The notes beneath the pieces are model-generated. The model saw only the letters and a program-made list of their open reading frames with translations, was not told the DNA's origin and made no database searches. Shown in pieces: positions 18,258-27,704 of a stretch of 64,000 bases of DNA. The stretch is from the NCBI GenBank assembly GCA_020831805.1, contig JAFIFX010000012.1, forward strand, positions 1-64,000, read 5' to 3'. Every line of letters begins with the position of its first letter. Position 1 is the first letter of the stretch. This DNA is from Planctomycetota bacterium (GTDB lineage: Bacteria > Planctomycetota > Phycisphaerae > Phycisphaerales > UBA1924). Both the position numbers and the translations under genes were made by a program.

Positions 18258-18277
18258 CAAAGGTTATAGAACCTTTG
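18258..18277. promoter_or_regulatory. perfect palindrome upstream of pseudopilin copy 2
   Basis: CAAAGGTT-ATAG-AACCTTTG is a perfect 8-bp inverted repeat, 37 bases upstream of the pseudopilin start and in the divergent region with rlmN. On the minus strand a -10-like TATAAC sits inside it. This would suit an operator over a promoter, or a 5' leader hairpin. Confidence 0.4.
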
Positions 18278-18390
18278 CCGTTCGACCCCCCGGATCACGC
18301 GGAACGGCCGATTGGGGCCCGTTCCCAGCCAGAACCGGCCAACACCGGAACACGGGGACCGGAGGCGGGGTTTGTCTACCATCCCCTCCC

Positions 18391-19590
18391 GTGAACGACC
18401 GGCCCGAACAGCCTGATTCCTCGGAACAACGCCCCAGTCCGCTCGGCGCGACGCACGATCGCTTCGTGGCCACGGCCCGCGAGCGGGGCGTGCACCGGCC
18501 GGCCGCCCTGGCCGCGTACCGGGCCTTCTTCCAGCAGGGCGACGCGTCGGCCCTGCCGGACGCGTTCGACGGGTGGATCGCCCCGATCGTTCGCCGGATG
18601 GAAGAGGAGGTCTCCGAGGGCACGACGATCAAGTTCTGCCAGCGGCTGGACCGCCAACTCGGGGTGCCGGCCTCGGATCGGGCCGCGGACCGCGTGCCGC
18701 TGGGCGTGCTGCATCAGGACGATCGCGTTCGGCACCTGGACATCGAGTCGGTCATCATCCCGATGGTGGGCCGGACGGGCCGCAAGACCCACACGCTGTG
18801 CGTGTCGAGCCAGGTGGGCTGCGCGATGGGCTGCGGGTTCTGCGAGACGGCCCAGATGGGGCTGATCCGCTCGCTGACGCCGGCCGAGATCGTCGCCCAG
18901 TGGTGGGCCGCGACCTTTGTCGAGAAAGTCCACATCGACAACATCGTCTTCATGGGCATGGGCGAGCCCCTGGACAACTTCGACGCGGTCATCGGCGCCA
19001 TCGCGTGCCTGACGGACCACCACGGCTGCCGCGTGCCGATGAGCAACATCACGATCTCGACCGTCGGGCGCGTGGACGGCCTGCGCCGGCTCGTCGAGGT
19101 CGTCAAGCGGGACGGCTGGAAACGGCTGGGCATCGCCCTGTCGGTCAACGCGCCCAACGACGAAGTCCGCGACGCCATCATGCCCGTCAACCGCAGGTGG
19201 CCGATGGCCGAGCTGCGCGAGGTCATGCTGGACCTGATGGCGGTCCGGGGCACGCGGAAGATCCTGTTCGAGTATGTCCTGATCCCCGGCGTCAACGACG
19301 CCGACGAGCACGCCCACGACCTGGCCGCGTGGCTCGAACCCTTCGGCAAGCGCGAGGGCAAGTCTCCGCTCGGCCTGCTCAATGTGATCCCCTACAACCC
19401 GCGGCGCAACTCGCCCTGGCCGGCCCCCGAGGAGCCGGATGTCGAGGCCTTCGTCGCGCGGATGAACGAGCTGGGCGTGTACACCAAGCGCCGCCGGACC
19501 AAGGGACGCAGCCAGATGGCCGCCTGCGGCCAACTCGGCACGGCGGACATCCGCGGGCGCCGGTTCGTCGCCGCCGAACACCATGGCTGA
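18391..19590 (+). CDS. rlmN: RlmN-family radical SAM rRNA/tRNA methyltransferase
   Basis: This 399-residue protein has the radical SAM cluster motif C144-X3-C148-X2-C151 (VGCAMGCGFC), the GMGEPLDNF SAM-binding motif, and the C-terminal AACGQL with C379, the cysteine used in the RlmN mechanism. RlmN makes 2-methyladenosine at A2503 of 23S rRNA and at A37 of some tRNAs. The ETAQMG sequence after the cluster differs from the common form, so a divergent subgroup is possible. The start is taken as GTG 18391; an in-frame ATG further upstream lies in apparently non-coding sequence. It overlaps the next gene by eight bases. Confidence 0.88.
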   Translation: MNDRPEQPDSSEQRPSPLGATHDRFVATARERGVHRPAALAAYRAFFQQGDASALPDAFDGWIAPIVRRMEEEVSEGTTIKFCQRLDRQLGVPASDRAADRVPLGVLHQDDRVRHLDIESVIIPMVGRTGRKTHTLCVSSQVGCAMGCGFCETAQMGLIRSLTPAEIVAQWWAATFVEKVHIDNIVFMGMGEPLDNFDAVIGAIACLTDHHGCRVPMSNITISTVGRVDGLRRLVEVVKRDGWKRLGIALSVNAPNDEVRDAIMPVNRRWPMAELREVMLDLMAVRGTRKILFEYVLIPGVNDADEHAHDLAAWLEPFGKREGKSPLGLLNVIPYNPRRNSPWPAPEEPDVEAFVARMNELGVYTKRRRTKGRSQMAACGQLGTADIRGRRFVAAEHHG

Positions 19591-22096
19591 AGCCCGCACA
19601 GCCCGACCGAAACAACCTAGGTCGCGGACGCGCACCGTGCTGCCGATCGTCTATGTGCTCGCCGCGGTCGTCTCGTCGATCGTCTCCAACACCGCCACGC
19701 CCTTGCCGCGCGACGACCGGTCCTCGAACAAGCGAAGCGTTCCGGTCACGCTGCGCGGCGCGGCGGGCGACGCCGACCCCCTCGAAACGCTGGGCATCGC
19801 CGTCGAGATCGACCAGCCGGAATCGGCGCCAGCCTCGCCCGGGCCGCCGCCCGTGCTGCTGATCCACGGATCGCCGGGCAGCTCGGAGAACTTCGACCGG
19901 CTCGCGCCGCTGCTGGCGGAGCGGGGACGCACCGTCATCCGCCCGGACCTGGCGGGCTTCGGGGATTCGTCGCACGGGCCGGACCTGTCCTACCCGGTGC
20001 AGGCCGAGTACATGCTCGAGATGCTCTCTGCGCTCGAGGTCGAGCGGGCCCATGTCGTCGGCTGGTCCAACGGCGGGGGCGTGGGGATCTGGATGGCCCA
20101 CGCCGCGCCGCACCGCGTCGCCTCGCTGACGCTGCTGGCCTCGGTCGGGGCCCAGGAGACCGAGGGCTCGGGCAGCTACGCGTTCGAGCAGTTCAAGTAC
20201 AAGCTGGGGCGCGTCGTGCTCGGCTACGGCGTCGAGCTTCTGCCCCACTTCGGCCTGCTGGGTTCGTTCCGCAGCCGCACGGCGTGGCTGAAGAACTTCG
20301 ACGACTCCGACCAGCGGGAGATGACCACGATCCTCCCGACCCTGACCACGCCCACCCTGATCCTCCACGGTCGTGGCGACTTTCTCGTGCCCGCCTGGGC
20401 CGCGGAGGCGCACCACCGGCTGATCCCCACCTCCCGCCTGGTCATGCTCGACGCGAGCCACTTCCTGCCCATCCTCCAGCCGGAAGAGACTGCGGCGTAC
20501 CTGAGCGAGCACATCGAGCGGCACGACCGGCGCGGCGCGCCCGCGCTGACCACCACCGTTGATCTGGCCCCGCTGCCGGACCGGGGCCCGACCTCGCGCA
20601 CGCTGCATTCGCTGGCGTGGGGCGTGCGTCACATCCCGTGGTTCATCGCGGTGCCCGTATTCGCGCTGATCGCTCGGTACCGCCCGCTGACCGGGATCAT
20701 CCTCGCGGGGGTGCTGGTGGCGACGGGCTTCGTCGACTTCGGCGTTGCCGGGCTGGGCGTGGTGGTCGGCCGGGTCTGGTGGGCCGCCCGTTCCGGGCCG
20801 CTGGATCGGCCCGCTTCGCCCGGCGGCTGGCTGGCGCTGACCGGCTGGACCATGCTTGCGTTCCTGCTCGCGTGGCTGGGCGTGGGCAGCGTGACCGTGG
20901 CCTGGACCGATTCGGTTGGCGTGCCCGGCCTGGTCGGTGGGGTCATCCTCGGCCTGGCGCTGCTCGTGCTGGCGCGGTTCGTCTGGAGCCGGACCGGGCG
21001 GCAACGCCTGCGCGCCTGCGTGCGACGCATGCTGCGCCACGAGTACTGGCCCGCGTGGATGCACTACCTGCCGGTCCTGGTGTGCCTGCCGGTGTGGATC
21101 GTCCGGGCGCGCGGACGCCCGGTCTTCACCGCCGTCAACCCCGGCTACGCGCGGGACGGCGGGGTGGTGGCCGAGCGCAAGCACGAGATCCTGGACCGGC
21201 TCAGGGATCCCGCGGTCCTGCCCGGCCGGCTGATCGATCCCGACCCAGACCCCGACCGGCGCGCCGACGGCGCCGACCGCCTGGTGCGGACCACGCCGGA
21301 GCTGGGCGGCTACCCGGCCGTCTGCAAGCCCGACCGCGGCGAGCGCGGCCGGTCGGTCCGCATCGTCGATGATGCCGAGGAACTGCGTTCCTACCTGCGC
21401 CAGCACGCCGAGCCCGTGCTGATCCAGCGCTACGACCCCGGACCGGTCGAGGTCGGCGTGCTGTGGATCCGCGACCCCACCACGCTGCGCGACCCGCAAC
21501 GGCCCGGCCTGCACGGGCGCATCTACGCCGTCACGCGCAAGGTGCTGCCCACCGTGATCGGCGACGGATCGAGCACCCTGCGTGAGCTGGTGCTGGCCCA
21601 CCGCCGGCACAGCGCCCAAGCCGGCGTGTTCCTGGAACGGCTCGCCGGACGGCTCGACGAGGTGCCCCCGGACGGCACGGTCGTGCCCATCGGATCGGCT
21701 GCCAACCACGCCCAGGGCGCCGAGTTCGCCGACGGCTCGGACCTGGCGACCCCCGAACTCGAGGCCCGCATCGACGCGATGGCCCGCGCGTTCGAGGGCG
21801 GGTTCGACATCGGACGCTTCGACATCCGCTGCCCGTCGGAGGAAGCGCTCATGCGCGGGCAGGACCTGCGGATCATCGAACTCAACGGCGTGACCAGCGA
21901 GCCGACCAACATCTATGACCCGTCGTGGTCGATCTTCCGGGCCCAGCGGGTGCTGTTGGGCTATTGGAGCCGGCTGTTCGAGCTGGGCATGGCCCGCCAG
22001 CAGAGCGGGACCGGAGCCTCGGTGCGCTGGAGCCGGCTCGCCGCGTATGTCATCGGCTGGAAAATCCGCTCGCGCCGTCGCCGGGTGGCGTGCTGA
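19583..22096 (+). CDS. alpha/beta hydrolase - membrane - ATP-grasp fusion protein
   Basis: This 837-residue protein has three parts. An N-terminal helix (about 20-36) is followed by an alpha/beta hydrolase (about 85-315) with nucleophile S162 in GWSNGG, D266 in HGRGD and H293 in DASHF. Three or four membrane helices lie at about 350-470 and 490-508. The C-terminal part (about 485-820) resembles membrane-associated carboxylate-amine ligases of the ATP-grasp superfamily: PVFTAVNPGYARDGG, the nucleotide-binding lysine in VCKPDRGERG, and metal-binding IIELNGVTSEPTNIYDP. A lipid- or peptide-modifying role is inferred; the substrate is unknown. Start ATG 19583 overlaps the rlmN end. Confidence 0.85.
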   Translation: MAEARTARPKQPRSRTRTVLPIVYVLAAVVSSIVSNTATPLPRDDRSSNKRSVPVTLRGAAGDADPLETLGIAVEIDQPESAPASPGPPPVLLIHGSPGSSENFDRLAPLLAERGRTVIRPDLAGFGDSSHGPDLSYPVQAEYMLEMLSALEVERAHVVGWSNGGGVGIWMAHAAPHRVASLTLLASVGAQETEGSGSYAFEQFKYKLGRVVLGYGVELLPHFGLLGSFRSRTAWLKNFDDSDQREMTTILPTLTTPTLILHGRGDFLVPAWAAEAHHRLIPTSRLVMLDASHFLPILQPEETAAYLSEHIERHDRRGAPALTTTVDLAPLPDRGPTSRTLHSLAWGVRHIPWFIAVPVFALIARYRPLTGIILAGVLVATGFVDFGVAGLGVVVGRVWWAARSGPLDRPASPGGWLALTGWTMLAFLLAWLGVGSVTVAWTDSVGVPGLVGGVILGLALLVLARFVWSRTGRQRLRACVRRMLRHEYWPAWMHYLPVLVCLPVWIVRARGRPVFTAVNPGYARDGGVVAERKHEILDRLRDPAVLPGRLIDPDPDPDRRADGADRLVRTTPELGGYPAVCKPDRGERGRSVRIVDDAEELRSYLRQHAEPVLIQRYDPGPVEVGVLWIRDPTTLRDPQRPGLHGRIYAVTRKVLPTVIGDGSSTLRELVLAHRRHSAQAGVFLERLAGRLDEVPPDGTVVPIGSAANHAQGAEFADGSDLATPELEARIDAMARAFEGGFDIGRFDIRCPSEEALMRGQDLRIIELNGVTSEPTNIYDPSWSIFRAQRVLLGYWSRLFELGMARQQSGTGASVRWSRLAAYVIGWKIRSRRRRVAC

Positions 22097-22106
22097 GCCG
22101 GGCGTC

Positions 22107-24389
22107 TCACGCCAGGCGCGCCAGGCGCCGGCCCACCCATTCGAGCGTCAGCAGGGCCAGCAGACCCAGAAGCACGACCCAGCGGTCCCAGAGCGTCTCG
22201 ATGATCGGCGCGCCGGCGTGGACCCGCGCCCGGTTGGGCACCCACTCGGCCAGGCGCTCGGTCTGGTCCCAGGCGACCAGACGGCCGCCGGTGCGCCGGG
22301 CCAGTTCCTCGAGCAGTTCGTGGTCGGTGTTGAGGTTGCGTCGCTCGTCGCCCGGCTCGATGACGGCCGCCTCGGCCGCCAGGCCCATCAGCTCCGGCAG
22401 GCCCGGGCCCATCTCGACGCGGACGGCGCCGGGCGTGTCGGGCGTCCAAACGCCAGAGCGCGTCGAGCCCTCGCCACGAAGCGTCACCGAGGCCTCCCGC
22501 CCATCGGCGCGGACGACGCGGACCGTGACCCGCTCGGGCAGGCGGTCGATCACCGACTGGTCGAAGACCTCCAGCTCGATCAGCGAGGGCGTGCCCGGCT
22601 CGGGCCGGTCGGGGGTGACGGTCAGCAGGCCCGGCCCGAGCGCGCCGGCGACGCGCCCCCGCGCCAGCATGCGCACCAGCGGGATCCAGAACCGCTCGGG
22701 CAGCGTCTCGCCGCGCCCGTAGCGCCAACGCCAGATTTCATCGGTTCCCACGAAGGCGGACCGCCCCGAGCCGAAGCGCATCGTCACGACCACCGGCGCG
22801 GACGAGCCGGAATCCACCCCCGCCGCCTCGGCCAGCACTAATGCGCCGGGCTTGAGCCCCTCGGGCGAGAGTCGCTGCGCCCAGCGGAGGACCGTCCAGC
22901 CCGCGCCGGGGTTGGTCAGCCGCTCGTCCCAGCCCGCGCCCTGCTCATCCGTCCGCAGCACACCGAGGCGGTCCGCCTCGGGCACCGCTCGCAGCGTGAC
23001 CGGCTCGTTCCACACGCGCACCGAGCCGGCCCGCATCGGCAGCAGGTCCCCCGCCGGCGAATCGAACCACGCCCGCGGCGTCGAGCCCGGGCCGCCCATC
23101 CACAGCACGCCCGCCCCACGCTGCGCGACATGCTCGGTGAGCTGGACGAGCTGCTCGGTCCCGAACAGGTCCGGCGAGAGGTCGCCCAGGATCACCACAT
23201 CGAACTCGGCCCACTCCTCCGACGAGACGGGCAGCCGCGCGATCAGCGTGTCGCCCTCCTGCGTGTACCGGCGCCCTGAGGCCAGCAGCAGCACCGTCGA
23301 GTCGATCGAACGCTCGCGGATCAGCAGGTTCTTCACATACCGGTGCTCCCACCGCGGGTGCCCGTCCACATACAGCACGCGGATCGGGCGGTCGACCACC
23401 TCCAGCGGCACGCGGGCGGTGTTGTCGTCCGGGTCGATGTCGTCCGCCACGCCGACCAGCCGGGCCTCGAGATCGCGCGGCCCCGCGGCCCGCGGCGTGG
23501 TCGTCATCGTCACCCACGCCGACCCGGATCCGTCGGCCTCGTCCCCCTCGATCCCCTCCAACGCCGTCTCATCGAGCACCTCGCCGGTGGACCGATCCAC
23601 GAGCTGCACCCGGGCCCCTTCCGGCACGCCGCCGGACCAGACCACCCGCGCCCGCACCGGCACGGTGTCGTCCGCGAAGGCCACGCCGGGTGATTCGGTC
23701 TGGTCGATCCCCGCCGAGCGCACCGGGTCGGGCGAGCCGAGCGGCACGGGGAACACGGGCACACGCTCGCTCTCCAGCCGTCGGCGCACCGACGCGGGGA
23801 TCGGGTCGGTGGACCGCCCGTCGGTCAGGAGCACGATGCCGCCGATCGGGCCGCCCCGCGCCGCGTCGAGCGCGACGCCGAGCGCATCGCCGATGAGGGT
23901 GGCGGGCTCGTCCGCCGGCCCGAACCCCTCGTCGCCGACGGCCCGGGTCGAGGAGCCGAAGGCCATGCGCACCACCTCCGAACGCTCGCCCAGCGCCAGC
24001 AGCGCGGGCTCGGCCCGTTCGACGGCCGCGAGGGCCTGGGCGTCGCGCGTGATCGCGCCCGGACCGTCGGGCACCTGCATTGACGCGGAGCGGTCGACCA
24101 GCACGAACACCCGGTCTGCCTCGGTGCGCATCTGCTCGAGCCGGAGCTGCGGGCCGGCCGCGAGCAGCACCAGAATCACGATGATCACCCCCCGCAGGAA
24201 CCCCATCGCCGCACGCCCCGCCTTCGGGCCCGGCAGACCGCGGTAGGTCCACCACGCCAGGAGCAACGCCGCGACGATCAGCAGCGCCCACACCCACTCC
24301 GGGAGGGGGCGCTCGAGGACCAGCTCGGCGTCCGGCGTGCCGAAGCCGAGGCCGTCGAGCCCGAAAATCCGGTTTAGCCAGGTGTTCAC
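22107..24389 (-). CDS. VWA-domain membrane protein
   Basis: This 760-residue protein has an N-terminal membrane helix (about 32-50), a second (about 66-82), then a von Willebrand A domain starting VFVLVDRSASM with an intact MIDAS DxSxS. Long beta-rich periplasmic or cytoplasmic regions follow, including a glutamine-amidotransferase-like core (VLYVDGHPRWEHRY, DVVILGDLSPDLF). A C-terminal membrane helix (about 735-752) ends the protein. It is the last gene of a three-gene operon (DUF58, BatA-like, this gene), coupled by a 4-base ATGA overlap. Such clusters usually accompany a MoxR ATPase. Function unknown. Confidence 0.85.
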   Translation of the reverse strand: MNTWLNRIFGLDGLGFGTPDAELVLERPLPEWVWALLIVAALLLAWWTYRGLPGPKAGRAAMGFLRGVIIVILVLLAAGPQLRLEQMRTEADRVFVLVDRSASMQVPDGPGAITRDAQALAAVERAEPALLALGERSEVVRMAFGSSTRAVGDEGFGPADEPATLIGDALGVALDAARGGPIGGIVLLTDGRSTDPIPASVRRRLESERVPVFPVPLGSPDPVRSAGIDQTESPGVAFADDTVPVRARVVWSGGVPEGARVQLVDRSTGEVLDETALEGIEGDEADGSGSAWVTMTTTPRAAGPRDLEARLVGVADDIDPDDNTARVPLEVVDRPIRVLYVDGHPRWEHRYVKNLLIRERSIDSTVLLLASGRRYTQEGDTLIARLPVSSEEWAEFDVVILGDLSPDLFGTEQLVQLTEHVAQRGAGVLWMGGPGSTPRAWFDSPAGDLLPMRAGSVRVWNEPVTLRAVPEADRLGVLRTDEQGAGWDERLTNPGAGWTVLRWAQRLSPEGLKPGALVLAEAAGVDSGSSAPVVVTMRFGSGRSAFVGTDEIWRWRYGRGETLPERFWIPLVRMLARGRVAGALGPGLLTVTPDRPEPGTPSLIELEVFDQSVIDRLPERVTVRVVRADGREASVTLRGEGSTRSGVWTPDTPGAVRVEMGPGLPELMGLAAEAAVIEPGDERRNLNTDHELLEELARRTGGRLVAWDQTERLAEWVPNRARVHAGAPIIETLWDRWVVLLGLLALLTLEWVGRRLARLA

Positions 24390-26524
24390 GCCGCGCCCCC
24401 TTCCGGGTGTGACGCGGCGCGGGCCAAGAGCGGCTCGATCGTCGCCAGCAACGCCGCGAGCGCGAGCAGCAGCAGCGCGAGCCGGTCGCCCGACACGGTG
24501 GCCTGCACCGGGCCGCGTTCGGGGCCGCGGGCGTCCGGCCCCTCGCCCATGACCACGGACGCGCCGGGCGCCATCCCCGTGATCGCCGTGCGCAGCGACT
24601 CGTCCGGCGCGGGCTCGGTCCGGGCGGCCTCCGCGTCGGGGTTGATCGCCAGCGACCGCGTGACCGCCCCGTCACGCCCGATGCCCAGCAGCACGCCCGC
24701 GCGTGTCCCCGGCTCGCCCGGCATCGCCGCCGAACCGGACAGCTCCGCGTCGCGCTCCCAGCGGTCCACCGCCGGGTCTTCGCTCGGCGTGCGGCCCGCG
24801 ACCGACGGGGTGTCGATCCCCAGGCCCGCCCCGCGGCGGACCAGCTCCTGCATCACCGGCACGAAGGCCGGGCGGGCGGGCAGGTCCGTCCAGGACAGCT
24901 CAATGGCCGAGGCGAACACCGCCACGACGCCGCGTCCACCCGGGCCCGGGGCGCCGGCGAGGAAGACCGAGCCGTCCTCGGTCAGTAGCGATGGCTCCGC
25001 CCCGTCCTGCAGCGACAGACCGATCGTCCGACGCACCGTCACCGCGCGGGCCAGCTCCGCGAACTCGCCCGCCAACCCCGCCAGCAACCCGCCCGGCGCG
25101 ACCCGCGCCCCCAGGCGCGAGGCGCCCTCGCGCACGCCGCCCGGCGAAAGGGTGATCGCCCCCTCAGTCAGCATCGCCAGCGGCTCGGCCCACGCGGGGG
25201 TGACGCCGGCGTCCGCATCGGGCGCGATGCCCACGAACCCGCCCCGGGCCAGCACCTCGCGCGCCCGGGCCCAGGCGTCGCGCCCGAGCCGCCCAGGCTC
25301 GAGGATCAGCAGCGCGTCCACGGACGCCGCGGGCACCGACGCCAGCGACGCGGGATCAATCCGGAAAGTGTCCAGGCCGGCCCGTTCGTCCGGCGCCAGC
25401 GCGGCCATCGCCCACACGCCCGGGGCGACCCGCTCGGAACCGGGCGCCGGCGGGCGTTCGACCACGCCGACGCGCAGCTCCCGGCGCACCCCGAGCACCG
25501 CGCGGGCGGTGTCGTCGCGACGGTTGGCGTCTCCGGGAAGACGGACCTCCAACGCGACGCGTCCCCCGCGACCCGGCGTCAAGGCCGCGTCATCGAGCGC
25601 CACGGAAACCTCGGCCCGGTCCTGGCCCGGCGCGAACCGCGCCTGCGACCGGCCGGCGATCGAACCGCCGGGCAGCGCGATGACCTCGACATCCACAATC
25701 CGCTCGGCCGAGCCCCCGCTGCGGACCAGCGACACCCCGACCTGCGCGGGCGGCGCGAGCACGCCCGCCCCGCCGAGCACCGTCGGCGTGGTGGGCACGG
25801 CCGAGCGGATGCCGATGTTCTCACGCGGGGCGGTCTCGGGCGGGTCCAGCCGGATGTCGTCCACGCCCACCAGCACGCCGCCGGCGAACAGCGCGTCCGG
25901 ATCGACGCCCCGCCACGAGGAGAACGCCCGGAGCACCACCCGCTGCTCGCGCTCGTCGCCCGCGGCGGCGCGGACGCTCAGCTCGCCCAGCGCATCGCGG
26001 GCGGCGCCGATCGAACGCCCGCTGTCCGTCGGCTGGAGCCGGTCGAGCGCGCGACGCACCGCGTCGACATCCCCCGTGGGCGGCCAGACCACCGCCCGGC
26101 CCGGGGCGCCCATCGTCAGCAACCCGACGCGGTCCCCGCCCATCGGGGCGATCGCGTCCAGCTCGCGCCGGGCCCGCTCGACCGACCGTGACAGGCCGGT
26201 GCGCCCGGCGTCGTCGGTCAGGGCCGAGCCGATCGAGTCGTCGATCAGCAGCACGAGCGTCGTGGGCAGGTCCGAGCCGGGACGCCCGCCGAGCACCGGC
26301 CGGGCCACGGCCAGCGCCAGCAGCGTGACGATCGCGCACCGCGTCAGGAACAACAGCAACTGCTCGAGGCGCAGACGGCGGCGGCGCTTGCGGACCGCCT
26401 CCTGCAGGAACCGCATCGCCGCCCACGGGATCGGCTTGCGCCGCCGGCGCAGCAGGTGGACCAGCACCGGGATCGCCAGCGCCGCCAGCCCCGCGGTCAG
26501 GATGAGCGGGTGCAGGAAGCTCAC
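24386..26524 (-). CDS. BatA-like membrane VWA protein with degenerate MIDAS
   Basis: This 712-residue protein starts with the classic BatA N-terminus FLHPLILTAGLAALAIPVLV followed by RRRRKPIPWAAMRFL and a second membrane helix. The VWA domain begins LVLLIDDSIGSAL, where the MIDAS DxSxS pattern is broken (Gly at the last Ser). A membrane helix ends the protein (ALLLLALAALLATI). The start is GTG 26524, overlapping the DUF58 stop by four bases (GTGA). The larger frame upstream to 27619 is an antisense shadow of the DUF58 gene. It is probably in a complex with its two operon partners. Confidence 0.83.
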   Translation of the reverse strand: MSFLHPLILTAGLAALAIPVLVHLLRRRRKPIPWAAMRFLQEAVRKRRRRLRLEQLLLFLTRCAIVTLLALAVARPVLGGRPGSDLPTTLVLLIDDSIGSALTDDAGRTGLSRSVERARRELDAIAPMGGDRVGLLTMGAPGRAVVWPPTGDVDAVRRALDRLQPTDSGRSIGAARDALGELSVRAAAGDEREQRVVLRAFSSWRGVDPDALFAGGVLVGVDDIRLDPPETAPRENIGIRSAVPTTPTVLGGAGVLAPPAQVGVSLVRSGGSAERIVDVEVIALPGGSIAGRSQARFAPGQDRAEVSVALDDAALTPGRGGRVALEVRLPGDANRRDDTARAVLGVRRELRVGVVERPPAPGSERVAPGVWAMAALAPDERAGLDTFRIDPASLASVPAASVDALLILEPGRLGRDAWARAREVLARGGFVGIAPDADAGVTPAWAEPLAMLTEGAITLSPGGVREGASRLGARVAPGGLLAGLAGEFAELARAVTVRRTIGLSLQDGAEPSLLTEDGSVFLAGAPGPGGRGVVAVFASAIELSWTDLPARPAFVPVMQELVRRGAGLGIDTPSVAGRTPSEDPAVDRWERDAELSGSAAMPGEPGTRAGVLLGIGRDGAVTRSLAINPDAEAARTEPAPDESLRTAITGMAPGASVVMGEGPDARGPERGPVQATVSGDRLALLLLALAALLATIEPLLARAASHPEGGAA

Positions 26525-27534
26525 CGCCCGGACCTCCGGATCATCGCGTTGCGCTTGGCCAGCATCGCCGCGATCGGCGGGCCGAGCCAGTCGTGCGTGG
26601 ACGCCACCTGGTGGTCGAACCCGAACGACCGCGCCGCCTTGCGCACCGCGTCGATATGCCGGTTGATGGCGGCCAGGTAGTCCTGGCGGATCGCCCGCGG
26701 GTCCAGACGCAGCGTGCCGTCCTGCTCGAGCCCCTCGAACCGGGCGGGGTCGTCGAAGGGGAACTCGGTCTCGGCCCGGTCGAGCACCTGCAGGGCGATC
26801 AGGTCGTGCCCACGGTGCTTGACGCGTGCGAAGGCCGCCTTGATCCGGTCCGGGTCCTCGAAGAAGTCCGAGACCACGGCGAACAGGCACTTGTTGGTCA
26901 CCTTGGCCAGCGTCTGCTCCATCACGCGCGGGAAGTCGGTCTCGCGGTCCACAGGGTGGGTCGAGAGCGTGTCGACCACCTGGCGCCAGGTCGTCCGGCG
27001 TCCCGAGCGGGGCACCATCCCCCGGATCTCGTCGGCGTAGACCACCATCCCCACCCGGTCGCGCTGCTCGAGCGTCACATACGCCAGCGCGGCGGCGGTC
27101 GCGGTCGCGTGGTCGAACTTGGTCCAGTTCGGGCGCCCGTCCAGCGAGGTCGTCCGCCCGGATCCGGTGGCGTCGGCGTAGAGCCGCGTGCCGAAGTTCA
27201 TCGAGCCGGAGGCGTCGACCAGCACCACCAGGTCCAGGTTGGTCTCCTGCTGGTACTGCTTGACCTGGAGCTTGTCGGTCTTGGCGTAGACCTTCCAGTC
27301 CAGGTGGCGCAGGTCGTCGCCGGGCGAATAGCCGCGGTGCTGGGCGAACTCGACGGACACCCCCGCATAGGGCGAACGGTGCATCCCGCTCATGACGCCC
27401 TCGACGATCATCTTCGCCCGCAACTCGAACGAGCCGAGCCGGGCCAGGGTCTGGGGGTGCAGGTACAGGTGCGGGTCGACCCGGGCGGTCGGGCCGGCAT
27501 CGGCGGGCGGCACGGGCTGGGTTGGGTCCGGCAT
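26521..27534 (-). CDS. DUF58 domain protein
   Basis: This 337-residue protein has the DUF58 signature GDDLRHLDWKVYAKTDKLQVKQ (about residues 90-110, quoted in part) followed by a VWA-like fold with an intact MIDAS, VVLVDASGSM. DUF58 proteins sit next to MoxR ATPases and BatA/VWA proteins and are thought to act as substrate-binding adaptors in protein-complex maturation. No MoxR gene is in this window. Start ATG 27534 is preferred over upstream frame extensions, which overlap the pfkA leader. Divergent from pfkA. Confidence 0.88.
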   Translation of the reverse strand: MPDPTQPVPPADAGPTARVDPHLYLHPQTLARLGSFELRAKMIVEGVMSGMHRSPYAGVSVEFAQHRGYSPGDDLRHLDWKVYAKTDKLQVKQYQQETNLDLVVLVDASGSMNFGTRLYADATGSGRTTSLDGRPNWTKFDHATATAAALAYVTLEQRDRVGMVVYADEIRGMVPRSGRRTTWRQVVDTLSTHPVDRETDFPRVMEQTLAKVTNKCLFAVVSDFFEDPDRIKAAFARVKHRGHDLIALQVLDRAETEFPFDDPARFEGLEQDGTLRLDPRAIRQDYLAAINRHIDAVRKAARSFGFDHQVASTHDWLGPPIAAMLAKRNAMIRRSGR

Positions 27535-27704
27535 CAGGTGATCGTACCGGCGTGGGCCGTCGACGGTGCCCGACTTTGGCCCGAAGGGCGAAGGAGGCGT
27601 TAGAAGCGGGTCTGAACACAGAACGCGTGCTTCGCCCCTCCGGGGCCGAAGCATGGCACCGACCACGCGCACGGCACCGCAGCGTGCTGTACCATCCCCC
27701 CTAT

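Noticed and set aside
19379..21709. A 776-codon frame antisense to rlmN and the fusion protein
   Set aside because: Shadow; His/Arg/Gln-rich with no recognisable domain, whereas the plus strand has clear catalytic motifs.
27585..27704. Possible riboswitch or leader ORF before pfkA
   Set aside because: The in-frame extension has no family match and I could not build a convincing conserved structure by eye.
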